From NCBI GenBank assembly GCA_013368445.1, contig JAACJO010000006.1, positions 496,001-560,000 of the forward strand: a stretch of DNA of 64,000 bases, written 5' to 3'. The stretch is from Leucocoprinus leucothites. Taxonomy: Eukaryota > Basidiomycota > Agaricomycetes > Agaricales > Agaricaceae. Below are positions 10,771 through 26,281 of the stretch, piece after piece. Within the stretch, counting starts at the first letter, position 1, and each line of letters begins with the position of its first letter. Under the pieces are notes generated by a model. That model was not told where the DNA came from. It did no database searches and worked only from the letters and a program-made list of their open reading frames with translations. The translations under genes were made by a program, and so were the position numbers.

Positions 10771-13052
10771 TCAGGAGGGCGGGACCCACGACTCAATCCA
10801 CATCTTGAACTTCTCTGCCTTGTAGATCCGCATCGCCCTGTCATAATCTACCGTCCTAAACTGGTGGAAGTATCGTTTCTTTGTATTGTACTCCCAATAC
10901 CAAACCACCGAATTCTCGCCACAGCCAAGTTTGTAAAGCCCATGATGTTCGCCGGGTTTGTGTTGGGAGTACAAGTTAGTGATTGACGCAATGATTGAAG
11001 GAGTGCGAGGATGGAATGCTTTGATGATCCCTGCATTTTCAGCCCCCTTGACGTCCTATTTCCGAACAATGTGAGAAAGTTTTCACTCTCCCCAGGTTAA
11101 CGGACGCACCGCCTGGAACTCTGCCCAGTCAAATTCTTCAAATTCTTCCGGCGAAAGGCATCTAAAAGTGGTGCCTTCCATGGTCTGAGTATATTCATGG
11201 GAATGAGCACTCCAGCTGAGTCCATCAATCAACCTTTCAGCAATCAAGAACTTGCGGTGGTGAAGCTTCTTCAACAGGAGCAAGAGATCTGGGGATGCAG
11301 CCACGGTCAAGAGAAAACGAAAGTTATGCGAGAAACAATGCATGGAATATAGTACAAGAAATGAGTCTACAAACTCACTCCCGTGAGGCCAAGAGAGAAG
11401 GGTGGAGGAACTGGCCGTGCCAGGTGCCAGTTCGAGTCCTGAAAGAAATGAGTATGTGAAGCAGTGCAGGGCGAGAAGACGCACTAGGGCCCTGAATGAC
11501 ATAGCCTGATGCGCGATCGACTTGTTGCTGAAGTTGACAATCCCACAACTCCATGACTATTTCCGCGGTGTGGGGGAAAAAGGTAGATGATCGAGTGGAA
11601 TCTCTCAGGAATTCAAGGAATGACTTGTGGAGGAATGTAAGGGTCCCGTGGATCTCGAGCAGTTGATATCTGAGCGAGACACTGGGTTCAAACAACGAGC
11701 CTTGATGGTAGAATGGTTGTGCTAGATCCACTAGCGGAACGAGCTCTCCAATGGACTGTGAGGGTTCCTGATAGGCAACAACTGCCTGAAGGTAGTGGTA
11801 TATACTTTTGAAAGTAGTCTCGGAGATTCCAAAAAGATTGCACAGAGCGACAACATTCAGGTCTTGACCCTCCTGGCCACTGAGAGTCATCCAGCATAAT
11901 AGTACCTTAATAGGGCGGAGTATGTCATCAGGGACACGCTGTAGGATGAGAGTATAAAGACTGTCAAGGTTAGAAAAGATGGGGAGTGAGTGGAAACCAG
12001 GCTTCGCTATGACATCGAGGACGGCCTGCAGTGTCTCCCTGAATCCAGCATATGAATGCTTGTCAATGAAGCACAAAACGGTGGCAGCATAAGCAAAAAG
12101 CCCTGCTGCAGCATCAATGAGTTTACTAATATCCTCTTCGGTGGGCCAGGGTGAGGATAACACCATATTTCGTCGTTGAAGCATGTTTTCAAAACCAGTG
12201 CGGAGATAGAGTTCAATATCCTTGTCATTGTTGTGCGAAATGGGGAGGTATACGATGCAACAGAGGGAGGATATGTGAACGAGTGCGAATGTGGAAGTAA
12301 TTTGTGGCTCGGGACGACTAAATATGGCCCAGCAGAAGGGCGTCGATTTGGCCTGTGCCGAGGCAGCGATGAGTTTGAGGATCTCTACCTGAGCATCCTG
12401 GCTCTCGCATTCGTCCAGACCATCGATGAAAATTGGTCTTCTTCGTACCTCCCTTCCCTTCTCCCTCAATTCCTGCAGTGGCTCAACGATCAACGACTTG
12501 AACTGGGTCGACATTGTTTTTGTGAGGAGGGTTTTGTCGTTGTAAATCCGACTACCAACAATCTTGCGATAGTCAGGTAGGGTTGTCGCGAGTTGGTATG
12601 CAAGGGTGGGGAAAAAGCGAGTGTGATCGTTTCGGCGTCCATTGACAGAGAAAAAGAAAGCTGCACCGAGATGGCCAGAGTCCTTCATAGCTTTAGCGCA
12701 TGTTTGAGCTATTGCGGATTTCCCAACACCTGCTGGTCCCTTCATCCAGTAGATCGGCAACTGATTGTTGTCGTTGGTAGTGGCCCAGCTGGTAACGTCT
12801 TTGATGTATTGCTCGCGGGTGCCGGGGTAGCACCTTGGGTCATAATCTCGCTCCCCTGCATCAACAGCTGCTTCTGGTGTCGAGGCCTCGAGGAGGATAT
12901 TAATACCTAAACTGGTGGTTAGGTTGAACATCACCAGAGCCTGGGATGCACACACCGCTTGGGCCATTGGCCTGGTGAACTCGAACATTCTGGCGACCAA
13001 TGAATTCACCTCCAGTGATCACAAAATCATGGGGTCCAAGGGAGGCGGACAT
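10771..13052 (-). CDS. NLR C: NACHT-domain STAND NTPase
   Basis: Predicted exons (minus): 13052-12956, 12906-11485, 11438-11110, 11055-10771, about 710 residues. The leader differs from A/B/D: MSASLGPHDFVITGGEFIG then a longer polar stretch ending NGPSG, shared in layout with NLR E. NACHT motifs are intact (GPAGVGKSAIAQ; FIDGLDECES; FSRPEP; AAGLFAYAATVLCFID). The C-terminal module reads GENSVVWYWEYN and ends IESWVPPS, slightly diverged. Exon 2 is 1422 nt, as in A, B, D and E, although amino-acid differences are spread along it. Divergent flank holds the ribokinase fragment instead of a MAP kinase fragment. Confidence 0.9.
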
Positions 13053-13867
13053 AATAATGAGTATGGATACCTGTGGTGAAAGTGTGGTGGCGGGGAAGGT
13101 ATGAGGAGGTTGTAAGGTCGGAAACACAGTTCCATGGGGAACAAGGCATATTAATGCTCTCCCTCTCCTATCAGTTAAAACACCACAATTCGGAGCCTGA
13201 GATCACAAACCTGAAAGAGGCTGAACAGAGGCCCGGCAACAGTCAGGCTGGGATGGTTCTGATTGATGCGTCGGTTCTATATTTTCCACACCTAGCCACA
13301 GCACAGATGGACAAGGCAGCATTTTCCATCAGCACATCTGAGCACAACAGCGACGTCTGCGTCCAGATTCCAGCCTCCTTTTGGTCCACCTTCGGAGAGT
13401 GAGAGTCTCCTGGAAGACGCTCTCAGGACGGTGAGTTGGGTCTCAATCAAGTCATTTGTTCATCTGCCCAAACCACTTCTCATGATAGTTGCCATGGTTT
13501 CTTCTGGTCTTTCTCGCTGCCAAGTCATAAGGTAAACAGCCCGTCCTTTGATTCAATACAAGAACAGCCTTTTATGCTGTTACACGTTCGTGGAAGTGCA
13601 TAGTTGTCAACCTCGAGCATGGAAATTCTGCCTTGGCCGGGATCATGACACGAGACGCGAAACTCATGAAGTGACTTGCATAGTGAGGTACAATACACGA
13701 TCCTCACGAACCGCGGTGGGATCAAGGGCTCAATAAGAGCAATGACACATTCACCGGCTTCTTGGAGAGCCAGACCAGACAAGATCAAGAGTGTCATGAT
13801 TTAGATGATCGACGTCAACCTTGACAATTACCCCTTGTATTGTACTTTTACACAAGAGAACTTCAAA
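13053..13867. other. Unit C spacer with an unassigned minus-strand relic
   Basis: No recognisable gene. A minus-strand open stretch (13797-13525) begins MTLLILSGLALQEAGE; the same sequence, degraded and frame-broken, lies upstream of the intact ribokinase (about 21920-21980). So both units inherited the same divergent neighbour or promoter-proximal sequence. A plus-strand open stretch at 13073-13402 resembles nothing I know. Confidence 0.4.
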
Positions 13868-14325
13868 ATGGTTCACTGTCTTGTCCGAGGATCTATTAGT
13901 ATGCCTCAAGCACCATTTCTGAACCTGGTATACGGCACTAACCAAAACTCGCAGATCTTGGTGAGTATTGCTCCGGTGCGGGTCCACCTTCAAATTAGCG
14001 GAACAACATAAACTGAATGAAAAGTCAAAGTACCGCGCATTTCAAGACCAGGGGAGACGATTTCTTCACATGGATTTCAACAAAGGATGGGTGGGAAAAG
14101 GTTCAATCAGGCCATTGCTGTTTCTCCTGCAACTGGAGAGGGAAGTCGGGGTAGAGTGAGCTTTTATGGAATGGTCGGTAACGATGAAGTGGGGAAGATG
14201 TTAAAAGAGAAGTTGTTCAGTAGATGGGGCTTGAAGAACGGTGCTTTGTTCCTGGATCCAGTGAGTCGTCATGCTTTGGATACACAGGAGTGAAATCGAC
14301 GTCGATGTAGGCAAAGGCAACTGGC
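13868..14325 (+). pseudogene. 5' fragment of the ribokinase gene (unit C)
   Basis: It begins MVHCLVRGSI and keeps the two small introns and the substrate-binding MGGKGFNQAI stretch found in the intact gene at 22048. It continues through VSFYGMVGNDEVGKMLKEK to the third intron and a few codons of the next exon (KATGW). There, near 14320-14340, it is joined to the Gly-rich passenger relic; the joint falls in a short AT/GGA-rich stretch similar in both partners (gaaatacggaaggaggt). The catalytic GAGD half is missing. Confidence 0.8.
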
Positions 14326-15570
14326 TGGCGCAAGAAATACGGAAGGAGGTAGAACATATTCCTCGTCAACAGCAGCTGGATATGGCATGGGAGGTGCGAA
14401 CCAGGGGTTATCCAGTTTCTGCAATCACCCAGTCTACGCTATCCCACTCACCTTCATATCGCAGTGCTCCCTCTCCTTTCGACTTGACCCAATCTGTGCA
14501 TCAAGTGCACAATCAACAATCGTCCCGGCCAATGTCTACATCAGATGGCAGCAACGCCATTACCAACAACAAATGCATGGGTGGTGTTGGTCTCAGATTC
14601 AACAGCTCAGGTGGTGGGCTCGGTATTGAATGGGTATCGGTGGACACGGGACATGCAGTGGTGGTGGTGCGGGTGGTATAGGAGGAAAGGGTGCTACAGC
14701 AAACCTTAAATCTGACCGAATTCTAGCCGGCCAATTCCTCTCGCTCAATACACGGGTATCACAAGCTCATGCTCCTGAACAAAGCTTACCACAGGTTCTT
14801 ATAGCGTGCTATTCGAGGATTCACACCTTACTGCCGCTTGTTAATCTTGCTTCGCCTAGTCCAGGTGCGGCTGGAATCGGGGTTAGTAGTGCAAGTGGAG
14901 GAGTGGTTTCTTCAACAGGTATGGATGGAACGGGTGCGATGTTGGGACCAGGTACAGCTCGTCATACAGGATCAACGACAGTAAAGGCGAATGCAGACTC
15001 GATTTCTTCTGGGCTGATTAGGAAAGAAGGGTACCTCATCGTTACCTCCAGACGACCCCACTCGCCACTCTCCTTACTACCACTTCAAGAAACGCGATCC
15101 TGCACCATGAGGTGACACATGACCCTCTCAAACCTCAGCGCTCCTCTGTATACCAGTGGCATACCAGGTGTAAGTCCGGGTCTCGAATCCATATTACCAA
15201 ACCTTAGTTGCTCTGCGGCTGCGAAGGGTGGTCCGACTGGCACTAGTGTGTCGAGTAGTCCGACTCCGCCTGGGTTGAGGAAAGGAGGTAGAAGGTACGC
15301 TTCGGGTTTGAGTACACCTGGTGTTGGTCATGTTCATGGTGGTAGGGCGGTGATGTGACGACAGCCTCGTTGAGTGCGGTTAGTCGGAGGTGAGGGACCC
15401 TAATGATGAGTTGTTTGCGATGGATAATACTTGAGGTGTGGAGTTTGGAGATGGCCCTTCTTGTTTCCCCCTGAATTGGTTTATTGCTATCGTTGAGACG
15501 AGACGGATACAATTCATTGTGTGTATATACTTGTACAATAGCTGCAAATGTGAATAATCTTTTAAAAAAA
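14326..15570 (+). pseudogene. Degenerate Gly/Ser/Asn/Gln-rich protein gene (unit C)
   Basis: Retains only the middle and 3' parts of the passenger: MGGANQGLSS (14387), SYRSAPSPFDLTQSVHQ (14456), MGIGGHGTCSGGGAGGIGG (14630), a stretch ending SLPQVL, SSSPTPPGLRKGGRRY (15250) and GHVHGG (15330). These lie in several frames and are separated by stops. Its 3' tail (gtgtatatacttgtacaata) is the same as the window's first bases and the other units. Confidence 0.6.
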
Positions 15571-15610
15571 CCCCAATGAAATTTTATAAAAACAATGCTT
15601 AATCAAGGGT

Positions 15611-17878
15611 TCAGGAGGGCGAGACCCACGACTCGTCCCACATCTTGAACTTCTCGGCCTCGTAGATCCGCATCGCCTTCTCATAATCTACCGTCGTGAA
15701 CTGGTGGAAATATCGTCTCTTTGTATCGTACTCCCAATACCAAATCACCGACTTCTCGCCACGACCAATTTTGTAGAGCCCATGACGGTTTCCCGGTTTA
15801 TGTTGAGAGTACAAGTTGCTTATTGACGCAAGGGCTGAGGGAGTGCGAGGATGGAATGCTTTGATGACCCCTGCTTTTTCAGCCCCCTTGACATCCTAGT
15901 GCCAAACAATGTGAGAAAGTTGACATTCACATCAGGAACGGACACACCGCCTGGAACTCTGCCGAGTTAAATGTTTCACATTTTGCTGGGGTAAAGCACC
16001 TAAAAGTGGTGCTTTCCGTGATCCGAGTGTGTTCATGGGAATAGGCATGCCAGCCAAGTCCATGAACCAACCTTTCGGCAATCAAGCCCTTGTGGTGGTG
16101 AAGCTCGTTTGACAGGGGTGAAGGATCTGGTACGGCCAGGGCCAAGAGAAAACGAGAGTTATTCGAGTAAAATTGCATGGTATATAGTGCAAGCAATGAG
16201 TCTACAAATTCACTCCCTTGAGGCCAAGAAAGGAGGGTAGAAGAACTGGCTGTTCCAGATGCCAGTTTGAGTGCTGAATTATATGAGTATATGAGGCTCC
16301 GCGAAACAGGACGACGCACTAGAACCCTCAATGACATAGCCTGATGCACAACGGACGTGTTGTTGAAGTTCGCGATCCCAGCATTCGTCGATTATGTCCG
16401 AGGATTTAACACAAAAGACGGACGAGCGAGTAGGATCTGTCAGGAATTCGAGGAATGACTTGTGGAGGAGTGAAATGGTGCCATGGACCTTAATGAGTTG
16501 ATATGGGAGTGAGACGCTGGGCTCAAATGATGAGTCCTGACGGTAGAATGACCGCCTTAGGTCAACACTCGGAACTAGCTCTTGAATGGACTGTGAGGGC
16601 TCCTGATAGGCAACAACCGCCTGAAGATAGTGATATATGCTTTTGAAAGTAGTCTCCGAGATGCTAAGGCGATTGCATACAAGGGCAACATCCCAGCTTC
16701 GAAAGTCCCAGCCACGGACAGTCATCCAATATAATAGTACTTTCGTAGCGTGGAGAATATCGTCAGGAACACGCTGTAGGATGAGAGTATAAAGACTGTC
16801 AAGGCTGGAAAAGATGGGGAGTGGGCGAGTGCCAGGCCTTGCTATAACATCAAGGACAGCCTGCAGCGCTTCCTGGAAGCCAGCATATGAATACTTGTCG
16901 ATGAAGCGCAGAACAGTGGCCGCATAAGCAAACAGCCCCGCAGCAGCATCAACGAGCTTCTTGATATCCTCTTCAGTGGGCCAGGGTTTGGACAACACCA
17001 TATTTCGCTGTTGAAGGATGTTTTTGAAGCCAGCGCGGAGATAGAGATCAATATCGTTGTCAGTATCATGGGAAATGGGGAGGTATACAACTTGACAAAG
17101 AGAAGATATGTGAGCGAGTGCGAACATGGAGGCAATGCGCGGCTCAGCACGGCTAAATATGGCCCAGCAGAAGGGCGTCGACTCGATTTGCACTGAGGCA
17201 GCGATGAGCTTGATGATCTCTGCCTGAGCATCCTTGCTCTCGCATTCATCCAGGCCATCAATGAATATTGGTCTTCTTCGTACTTCCTTTCCCTGCTCCT
17301 TCAAAGCCCGTAGTGGCTCGACAATCAGAGACTCAAACTGGGACGACAGTGTTTTCGTAATGATGGTTTTGTCGTTGTGAATTCGATCATCAACAATCTT
17401 GCGGTAATCAGGGAGGGTTGTCGCGAGCTGGTATGCAAGAGTGGGGAAAAAGCGAGTATGATCGTTTCGGCGCCCATTGATGGAGAAGAAGAAAGCTGCG
17501 CCGAGATGGCCAGAGTCCTTCAGAGTTTTGGCGCACGTTTGAGCTATTGCAGATTTCCCGACTCCCGCAGGCCCATTCATCCAATAGATTGGCAACTGGT
17601 CGTTATCAGTGGTGGTGGCCCAGCTGGTGACGTCCTTGATGTATTGCTCCCGTGTGCCAGGATAGCAGGCTGGGTCATAACCGCGCTCTCCGGCATCGAC
17701 AGCTGCTTCTGGGGTCAAGGCCTCAAGGAGGACTTCGATGCCTAAGGGAGTATTTTGACAGGCCGTACGTTTCTGAACCGAGTCAGTGCTTACCATTCAA
17801 ACCACTACTGTTATTGTTGTTATTTATGAATTCGCTACTGTTGATTACAAGATTCTGAGCGTTACTGAAGAAAGCCAT
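15611..17878 (-). CDS. NLR D: NACHT-domain STAND NTPase
   Basis: Predicted exons (minus): 17878-17794, 17741-16320, 16273-15948, 15895-15611, about 705 residues. The leader is notably Asn-rich: MAFFSNAQNLVINSSEF then five consecutive Asn and SSGLNG. NACHT motifs are intact; the residue before Walker A is Asn (WMNGPAGVGKSAIAQ, Lys in the others), Walker B is FIDGLDECES and the sensor is FSRAEP. The C-terminal module reads GEKSVIWYWEYD and ends DESWVSPS. Flanked downstream by the unit C relic and upstream by the unit D relic without any kinase fragment. Confidence 0.9.
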
Positions 17879-18024
17879 GATTTCTCGTACAAGGAGGCGT
17901 AGTGAAAGTGGGAAGGAACAAGACGTGCAACACACAGCTTCATGAGGCACGAGGCAGCGCCTGTCTAGTGGGAATGACCATTAGCGCCCAAGACCATGCA
18001 GTGTGACACATGAGTGAGAGTGTT

Positions 18025-18036
18025 CTATATTTATAG
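18025..18036 (-). promoter_or_regulatory. TATA-like element upstream of NLR D
   Basis: Reads CTATAAATATAG on the minus strand, about 150 nt upstream of the NLR D start. The surrounding sequence is only loosely alignable with the A and B promoters. Confidence 0.4.
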
Positions 18037-18289
18037 GCACTATACCTCGATCAGTGCCGCTAAGACGCGGTGAGCCATCAGGAAAAGGCTACAGTGTGAT
18101 GTGGGAACTCAGAGATTTGAATAAGAATTGGGCATTCCGCTTGAGACGTCCACATCTCCCTACAGCACCCAGCAAAATCTTGAGGAAGCACGAAAGTGCC
18201 GTGGTCACACGGTCTGCTGTGATGATAGTTATACAGCGGCTGGACTTGGGCAGGAAGGGCCCGGGTACCCCGCTGTCATCCCTCCTGCG

Positions 18290-19345
18290 CACCCTTGTTA
18301 AATTCTCCAGCTTTGTCCCAGTCCTATCCCTCCTCGGGGATATCAAGTCCCTATGGTCGGACGACGGACACACACCCTCTACTAGGTTCACCTCCCGCCC
18401 AGTTTAGCATTACACATTCACACTCACATAGTAAGACTACGCCCCCCACCACCCCGCTTCATTGAGTGTTTCACGTTCCGGAGATCTCGCACTTGGTGGG
18501 CAGCAAAGCACTAATAGCGACGATATGGGCACGAGCATTATGAGTGCAAGGAGTACAGGTGCTGCTTTATCTTTTCCGGGGGCGGCGTCATCGCCCAGTA
18601 ATACCTCTGCTGCATTCCTCAGGTGAACTCTAAAACTACAAAGCGACAGCAAAAGTACCTGCCGGTCCAGTAGCTATAGTCGAATCTTGGTGGTGGGCTA
18701 TCAATAATGCTCAGAGGTGTGAGCGGGCGGCGCTGATGTATCTAGCTGGTGGGGAGAATTTGTCGACGATGACTGGGTATGGTAGTGAAAGAGTAAATCA
18801 GAAGTACCCAGCTTCTGTGAATGCTTGGTCTACGTTCTCACACTTATTTTCGTACCACAGTATTCCCTCTCCTTTCGACTTGATTCAACCTATGCATCAC
18901 GAGTATAGTCAATAGTCGCCTCGCCCTATGCCGTTGGATAACAGTGGGGTCAGTAAAAACAGCAAATGCCCACCACGGAGTCAACAGCGCAAATGGTGGA
19001 CTCGGTATTGGAATGGGCTTCAGTGGTCATGGAACAGATAGTCCTGGTGGTGCGGGTGGCATAGGACGAACGGACGCTACAAGGAACCTCGAATCCAACC
19101 AAATTCTTACCAATCAATTCCCCTCGCCCAATACACGAGCGTTACAAGCTCATGCCCCAAGACAAAGCTTACCACAGAGTTTCGCTGCGGGGTAGTACTG
19201 GTGCAACGCCAGGATTAAGTCCAACTGACCTTGCAAGATCGACGACCAAGAAGGCCAATACAGGCTCAATTTCATCTGTGCGATTAGGAAAGGATGAGTT
19301 GTCCCTCTTTTCCTTCACAGTATCGGTGCTCGTGTTCGTGTGTTC
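18290..19345 (+). pseudogene. Degenerate Gly/Ser/Asn/Gln-rich protein gene (unit D)
   Basis: This is the most decayed copy. Short stretches match the other relics: a GDIKSLWSD-like segment (18337), Met/Ser-rich MGTSIMSARST-like (18525), GYGSERVNQKYPAS-like (18776), IPSPFDLIQPMH-like (18861), GLGIGMGFSGHGT (19000) and GGAGGIGRTDA (19046). It ends near 19345, earlier than the other units. Confidence 0.55.
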
Positions 19346-19370
19346 GTCTCTCTCTCTCTCTTCCTCTCCC
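19346..19370 (+). repeat. CT-rich simple repeat
   Basis: A short run of CT dinucleotides at the edge between the unit D relic and the 3' flank of NLR E. Confidence 0.7.
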
Positions 19371-19471
19371 GCTGTGGAAGATAGAGTTATCAGATCGAAT
19401 CGAAAGAAAACTTTAGTCAGCTAGGTAATGGTAAGTGAAGTAGAACATAAAGACAGTACATAGTTAAGAAC

Positions 19472-21751
19472 TCAAAAGGGCGGGACCCACGGCTTATCCC
19501 ACATCCGATATTTTTCTGCCTTGTAAATTCGCATCGCCCTCTCATAATCAACCGCCCTGAACTGGTGGAAATATCGCCTTTGTTTATCATACTCCCAATA
19601 CAAAATCACCGACTTTTCGCCGCCACCAATTTTATAGAGCCCATGACATTTGCATGCTTTATGTCGAGAGTACATGTTGATCATTGACTCAAGAAATGAG
19701 GGAGCAAGAGGATGGAATGCTTTGATGCTTCCCACTTTTTCAGCCTTCGTAAGTAACTAATCCGGAGCTAGGCGAGAAAATCGACATTCCCATCGAGAAT
19801 GGACGCACCGCCTGGAAGAGTGCCAAGTCAAATTGGTCCTGTGCTTCTGGCGGAATGCACTTAAAAACGTTGCCTTCTATTATCTGAATGCGTTCTCCGG
19901 GGTAGGCATGCCGGCCAGGTGCATAAATCATAGTCTCGGCAATCAAGGACTTGCGGTGATCAAACTTCATCACCAGGGGCGAGGCGTCTGCATTTGCACC
20001 CAGGGTCCAGAGAAAACGAGTGTTGTTTGAGAACGTGTACAAGGCATAAATTGCGAGACATGAATCTACAAATTCACTCCCTTGAGGCCAAGAGAGTAAG
20101 GTAGAGGAGTTGGCCGTTCTAGATGCCAGTTCGAGCCCTGACATGGATGAGTATGTTAGGTGATGTAGAACGGGAGGACGTACGAGAGCCCTCAATGATG
20201 TAGCCTGATGCAAAACGGATCTGTTGTTGGAGAAGGCAAACCCAGAATCCCTGGATTATTGGTGCCGAATGAGCGTAAAAGGCAGACGAACGAGAAGAGT
20301 CTACAAGGAATTTGAGGAATGACTTGTGGAGAAGTGGAATGGTGCCGTGGACTTCGAGGAGTTGGTCCCTGAGTGATGTGTTGAGCTTAAATGAGGAGCC
20401 CTGGTGGTAAAACGACCGCGCTAGGTCAACCGTCGGCACGAGCTTCTGAATGGACTGTGGAGGCTCCTGGTAGGCAACAACCGCCTGAAGGTAATGGCAT
20501 ATGGTTTTGAAAGCAGTTTCTGATATGCCAAAGACGTTGCATGCAAGGGCAGCTTCCACGTTCCGGTCATCCCAGCCACGGATAGTCATCCAGTATAATA
20601 GCATGTTCATAGGGCGGAGAATATCGTCCGGTACACGCTGTAGGATGAGAATATAAAGATTGTCGAGGTTAGAAAAGATGGGGAGTGAGCGGGAGCCAGG
20701 CTTTGCTATGAGATCCAGGACAGCTTGCAACGTCTCCCTAAAGCCCGAACGTGAATGCTTGTCAATGAAGCGCAGAACGGTGGCTGCATAGGCAAACAGT
20801 CCTGCCGCAGCATCAACAAGCTTCTTGATATCCTCTTCGGCGGGCCAAGGTGTGGACAACACCATATTTCGCCTTTGAAGCATGTTTTTGAAGCCGTCGC
20901 GGAGATAGAGTTCAACATCCTTGTCATTATCACGCGAAATGGGGAGGTATACAGTACAACAGAGAGGGGATATGTGAACGAGTGCGAATATAGAAGCAAT
21001 CTGTCGCTCGGCGCGACTAAATATAGCCCAGCAGAAAGGTGTCGATCTGGTCTGCACCGAAGCAGCGATGAGCTTGATGATCTCTGCTTGGGCGTCCTGG
21101 CTCTCGCATTCGTCTAGGCCATCAATGAAAATCGGCCTTCTTCGTACCTCACTTCCTTGCTCCCTCAGTGTTCGCAGTGGCTCGACAATCAGGGACTCGA
21201 ACTGAGCCGACATTGTTTTCGTAACGAGGGTTTTGTCGTTGTGAACTCGACTATCAACAATCTTGCGGTAGTCAGGGAGGATTGTTGCCAGTTGGTATGC
21301 AAGAGTGGGGAAGAAACGGGTGTGATCCTTTCGGCGCCCGTTAACAGAGAAGAAGAAAGCTGCGCCAAGGTGGCTAGAGTCCTTCATAGCTCTAGCGCAA
21401 GTTTGAGCTATTGCAGATTTCCCGACACCCGCTGGTCCCTTCATCCAATAGACCGGCAGCTGGTCGCTGTCAGTGGTAGTAGCCCAGCCGGTGATGTCTT
21501 TGATGTACTGTTCGCGTGTGCCAGGGTGACATGTTGGATCGTAACCTCGCTCTCCTGCGTCGACAGCTGCTTCTGGAGTCGAGGCCTCGCGGAGGATATC
21601 GATTCCTAGTTTCGAGGTCAGATTAAACACGTCGGAAGGCAGGGATGTACACACCACTTGGACCACTAGTCTGGTGAATCTGAACATTTTGGTGACCAAT
21701 GAATTCGCTTCCAGTGACCACAAAATTATGGGCCCCATAGAACGTAGACAT
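19472..21751 (-). CDS. NLR E: NACHT-domain STAND NTPase
   Basis: Predicted exons (minus): 21751-21655, 21605-20184, 20137-19809, 19756-19472, about 710 residues. The leader MSTFYGAHNFVVTGSEFIG ends TSGPSG, sister to NLR C. NACHT motifs: GPAGVGKSAIAQ, FIDGLDECES, FSRAER, AAGLFAYAATVLRFID. The C-terminal module is GEKSVILYWEYD (first Trp replaced by Leu) and ends DKPWVPPF, so it is the most diverged of A-E at its C-terminus. The exon 4 acceptor TTAG gives the same 285-nt last exon as the other four. It is the innermost copy, next to the intact ribokinase and MAP kinase. Confidence 0.9.
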
Positions 21752-22047
21752 AATAGTTGGTATGGAGAACTGACACAGAAAGTGTGTGTGAGGGTAAGAG
21801 ACAAGAAGATCGTAATGTGAGAAACGCAACTTGATAGGGAACAAGCCATACTGCCACTCCTCACGAGATGCGAGATGTAAGGCGTGCCGCCACGGTGGGA
21901 TCGAGAAGCACTTCAGTGGTGGACATTCGCGTGGCTTCTTGGAGAGCTAGATTAGATAAGATCAAATTGTCATGATTTAGATGATCGACGTCGTTTTGAC
22001 AACCTTGACATTCACCGCTCGTATCGCGCTTATAAGAGAACTTCGAA

Positions 22048-24781
<2,734 letters not shown>

Positions 24782-26149
24782 CAATATACTGCTTTTCTCA
24801 AAACGAAATCGCCGGTTTGAATCTTGATGCCTAATGATGGTTGTAATTACTCACGCTAATACCCTCTTCAATACCACTTTTTTTTTCTATGGTGTTTCTA
24901 TGTAAAAATCTCGTTGGCTGTATGCGAGTTCAATTTTGTTTTTTTGAATGTAATGTAGTAATGCTGCTCGAAGTACTGTTTTACATCACGAGTCTCGTTT
25001 AAGGGAACGGTATTTTCATGGTCACGATGAGAAGTTGCGAGCTGAATCTCTGGGGTGTTCGCCAGGGATTGACTTGGAGTGTTAGGCTAGTTCTGCATCA
25101 CCAGTATAACAAGGCCACGTCTTCATCCGATTCTAACAGAGAATGGCCTGTCAGCACTCTTGTGGCACTTAGAAACACGATCTGATTCAAGGCTCCAGTA
25201 TACAACAAGTAAAGATGGAAAATGTTTCTCGAGTGCGCCAAGTTGCCATAATGAGTCGGACAGGCTATCAAAGCTGTAGATGAAAAGCCGACATACGAGA
25301 CTCCAGATCTCCAAGAGTGATCAATCAGCGTACTGGATAACTGGTGGTCGGATGTGACCATACGACTCGTATTGTACTTCGACGGCTTTCGAGATGAGCT
25401 CAGACGGTCCACGTCGATGTGCGGGAAGACGGCTCGGTTATACTGATGAATTTGCGTCTGGTCGTGTCAGCACGAAATCGCCTGCCTCGTTTGGTCGGTT
25501 ATAAGTGTGGTACAACTTAGAGAGGGAGAGGGAGAGGGAGAGGGGAGAGAGAGGGGGAGAGCGCTGTTCGACTGCAGCTGGCCAAGGTGTTCTCGACTTT
25601 CTCGAAGCTCGAGGTCGTTTGGTGTAGAAAAGCTGCAAAAGATAGGGGTAGATGATGTCGACGAACCCAAGTCAAGGGTTGTTCTCTGTTGTTCTTCGGT
25701 GACCTTGCACGCCTAGTTAGTTTTTCCGATTCCCCGATCGCTGATGGAGAAAACATATTTTCTCAGGGGTTTTAAAATAGATCAAATTTGTTTGGCAAAG
25801 GCAAGGGGGCCATCCTGCTCTCCTCGACTCCTTTCAACTCAATCACAAGCGAAGACCCATGCTACAAGTGAGCCCAACTCTACATCAAACGGATCCTCAA
25901 CAAATGAACAACCTCGGCGCAAGGACCCCATCCACGGAACTTTGGAAGCACTCCATGTTAAGAAGTCCACTCACCGGTCCGACTTTCCGTGCGGTCCGCC
26001 CAAATTCAATTCTTTTACCCCTGCGAAAGGCGGATTGAACGCAGCCGCGTCCCCCGCGAGTCGAATCGCGCGAAAACACAGCAACCGCCCCGGCCCACCT
26101 ACCTCTTTTCGAAAGCAACCGGGTCACGATGTTGTTTTTGCTCCTTGCG
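24782..26149. other. Intergenic region with no gene seen
   Basis: I see no supported gene. A minus-strand open stretch (25098-25412) and short plus-strand ones lack recognisable motifs or credible splice partners. It contains a purine-rich simple repeat and the upstream region of the enolase-superfamily gene. Confidence 0.5.
25516..25562 (+). repeat. Purine (GGGAGA) simple repeat
   Basis: A run of GAGGGA-type hexamers drifting into GA dinucleotides; a low-complexity purine tract of about 47 bp. Confidence 0.85.
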
Positions 26150-26157
26150 CTATATAA
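26150..26157 (+). promoter_or_regulatory. TATA box upstream of the L-fuconate dehydratase-like gene
   Basis: Reads CTATATAA, about 125 nt before the proposed ATG at 26282 and followed by a pyrimidine-rich stretch typical of fungal transcription starts. Confidence 0.45.
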
Positions 26158-26281
26158 ACTATTGGAGTGGTGCGCGTGGGGTCCACTCTCTCATCCTCCC
26201 CTTACGACTTTGGCTTTTGACCTGTCGACTCGATCCGGCTGGTATTTATCGATATATTGGCTATTTATATTCGAGTGAGAG

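Noticed and set aside
25516..25562. Purine repeat as telomere-like sequence
   Set aside because: The unit is GGGAGA, not the fungal TTAGGG type, and it lies inside the contig.
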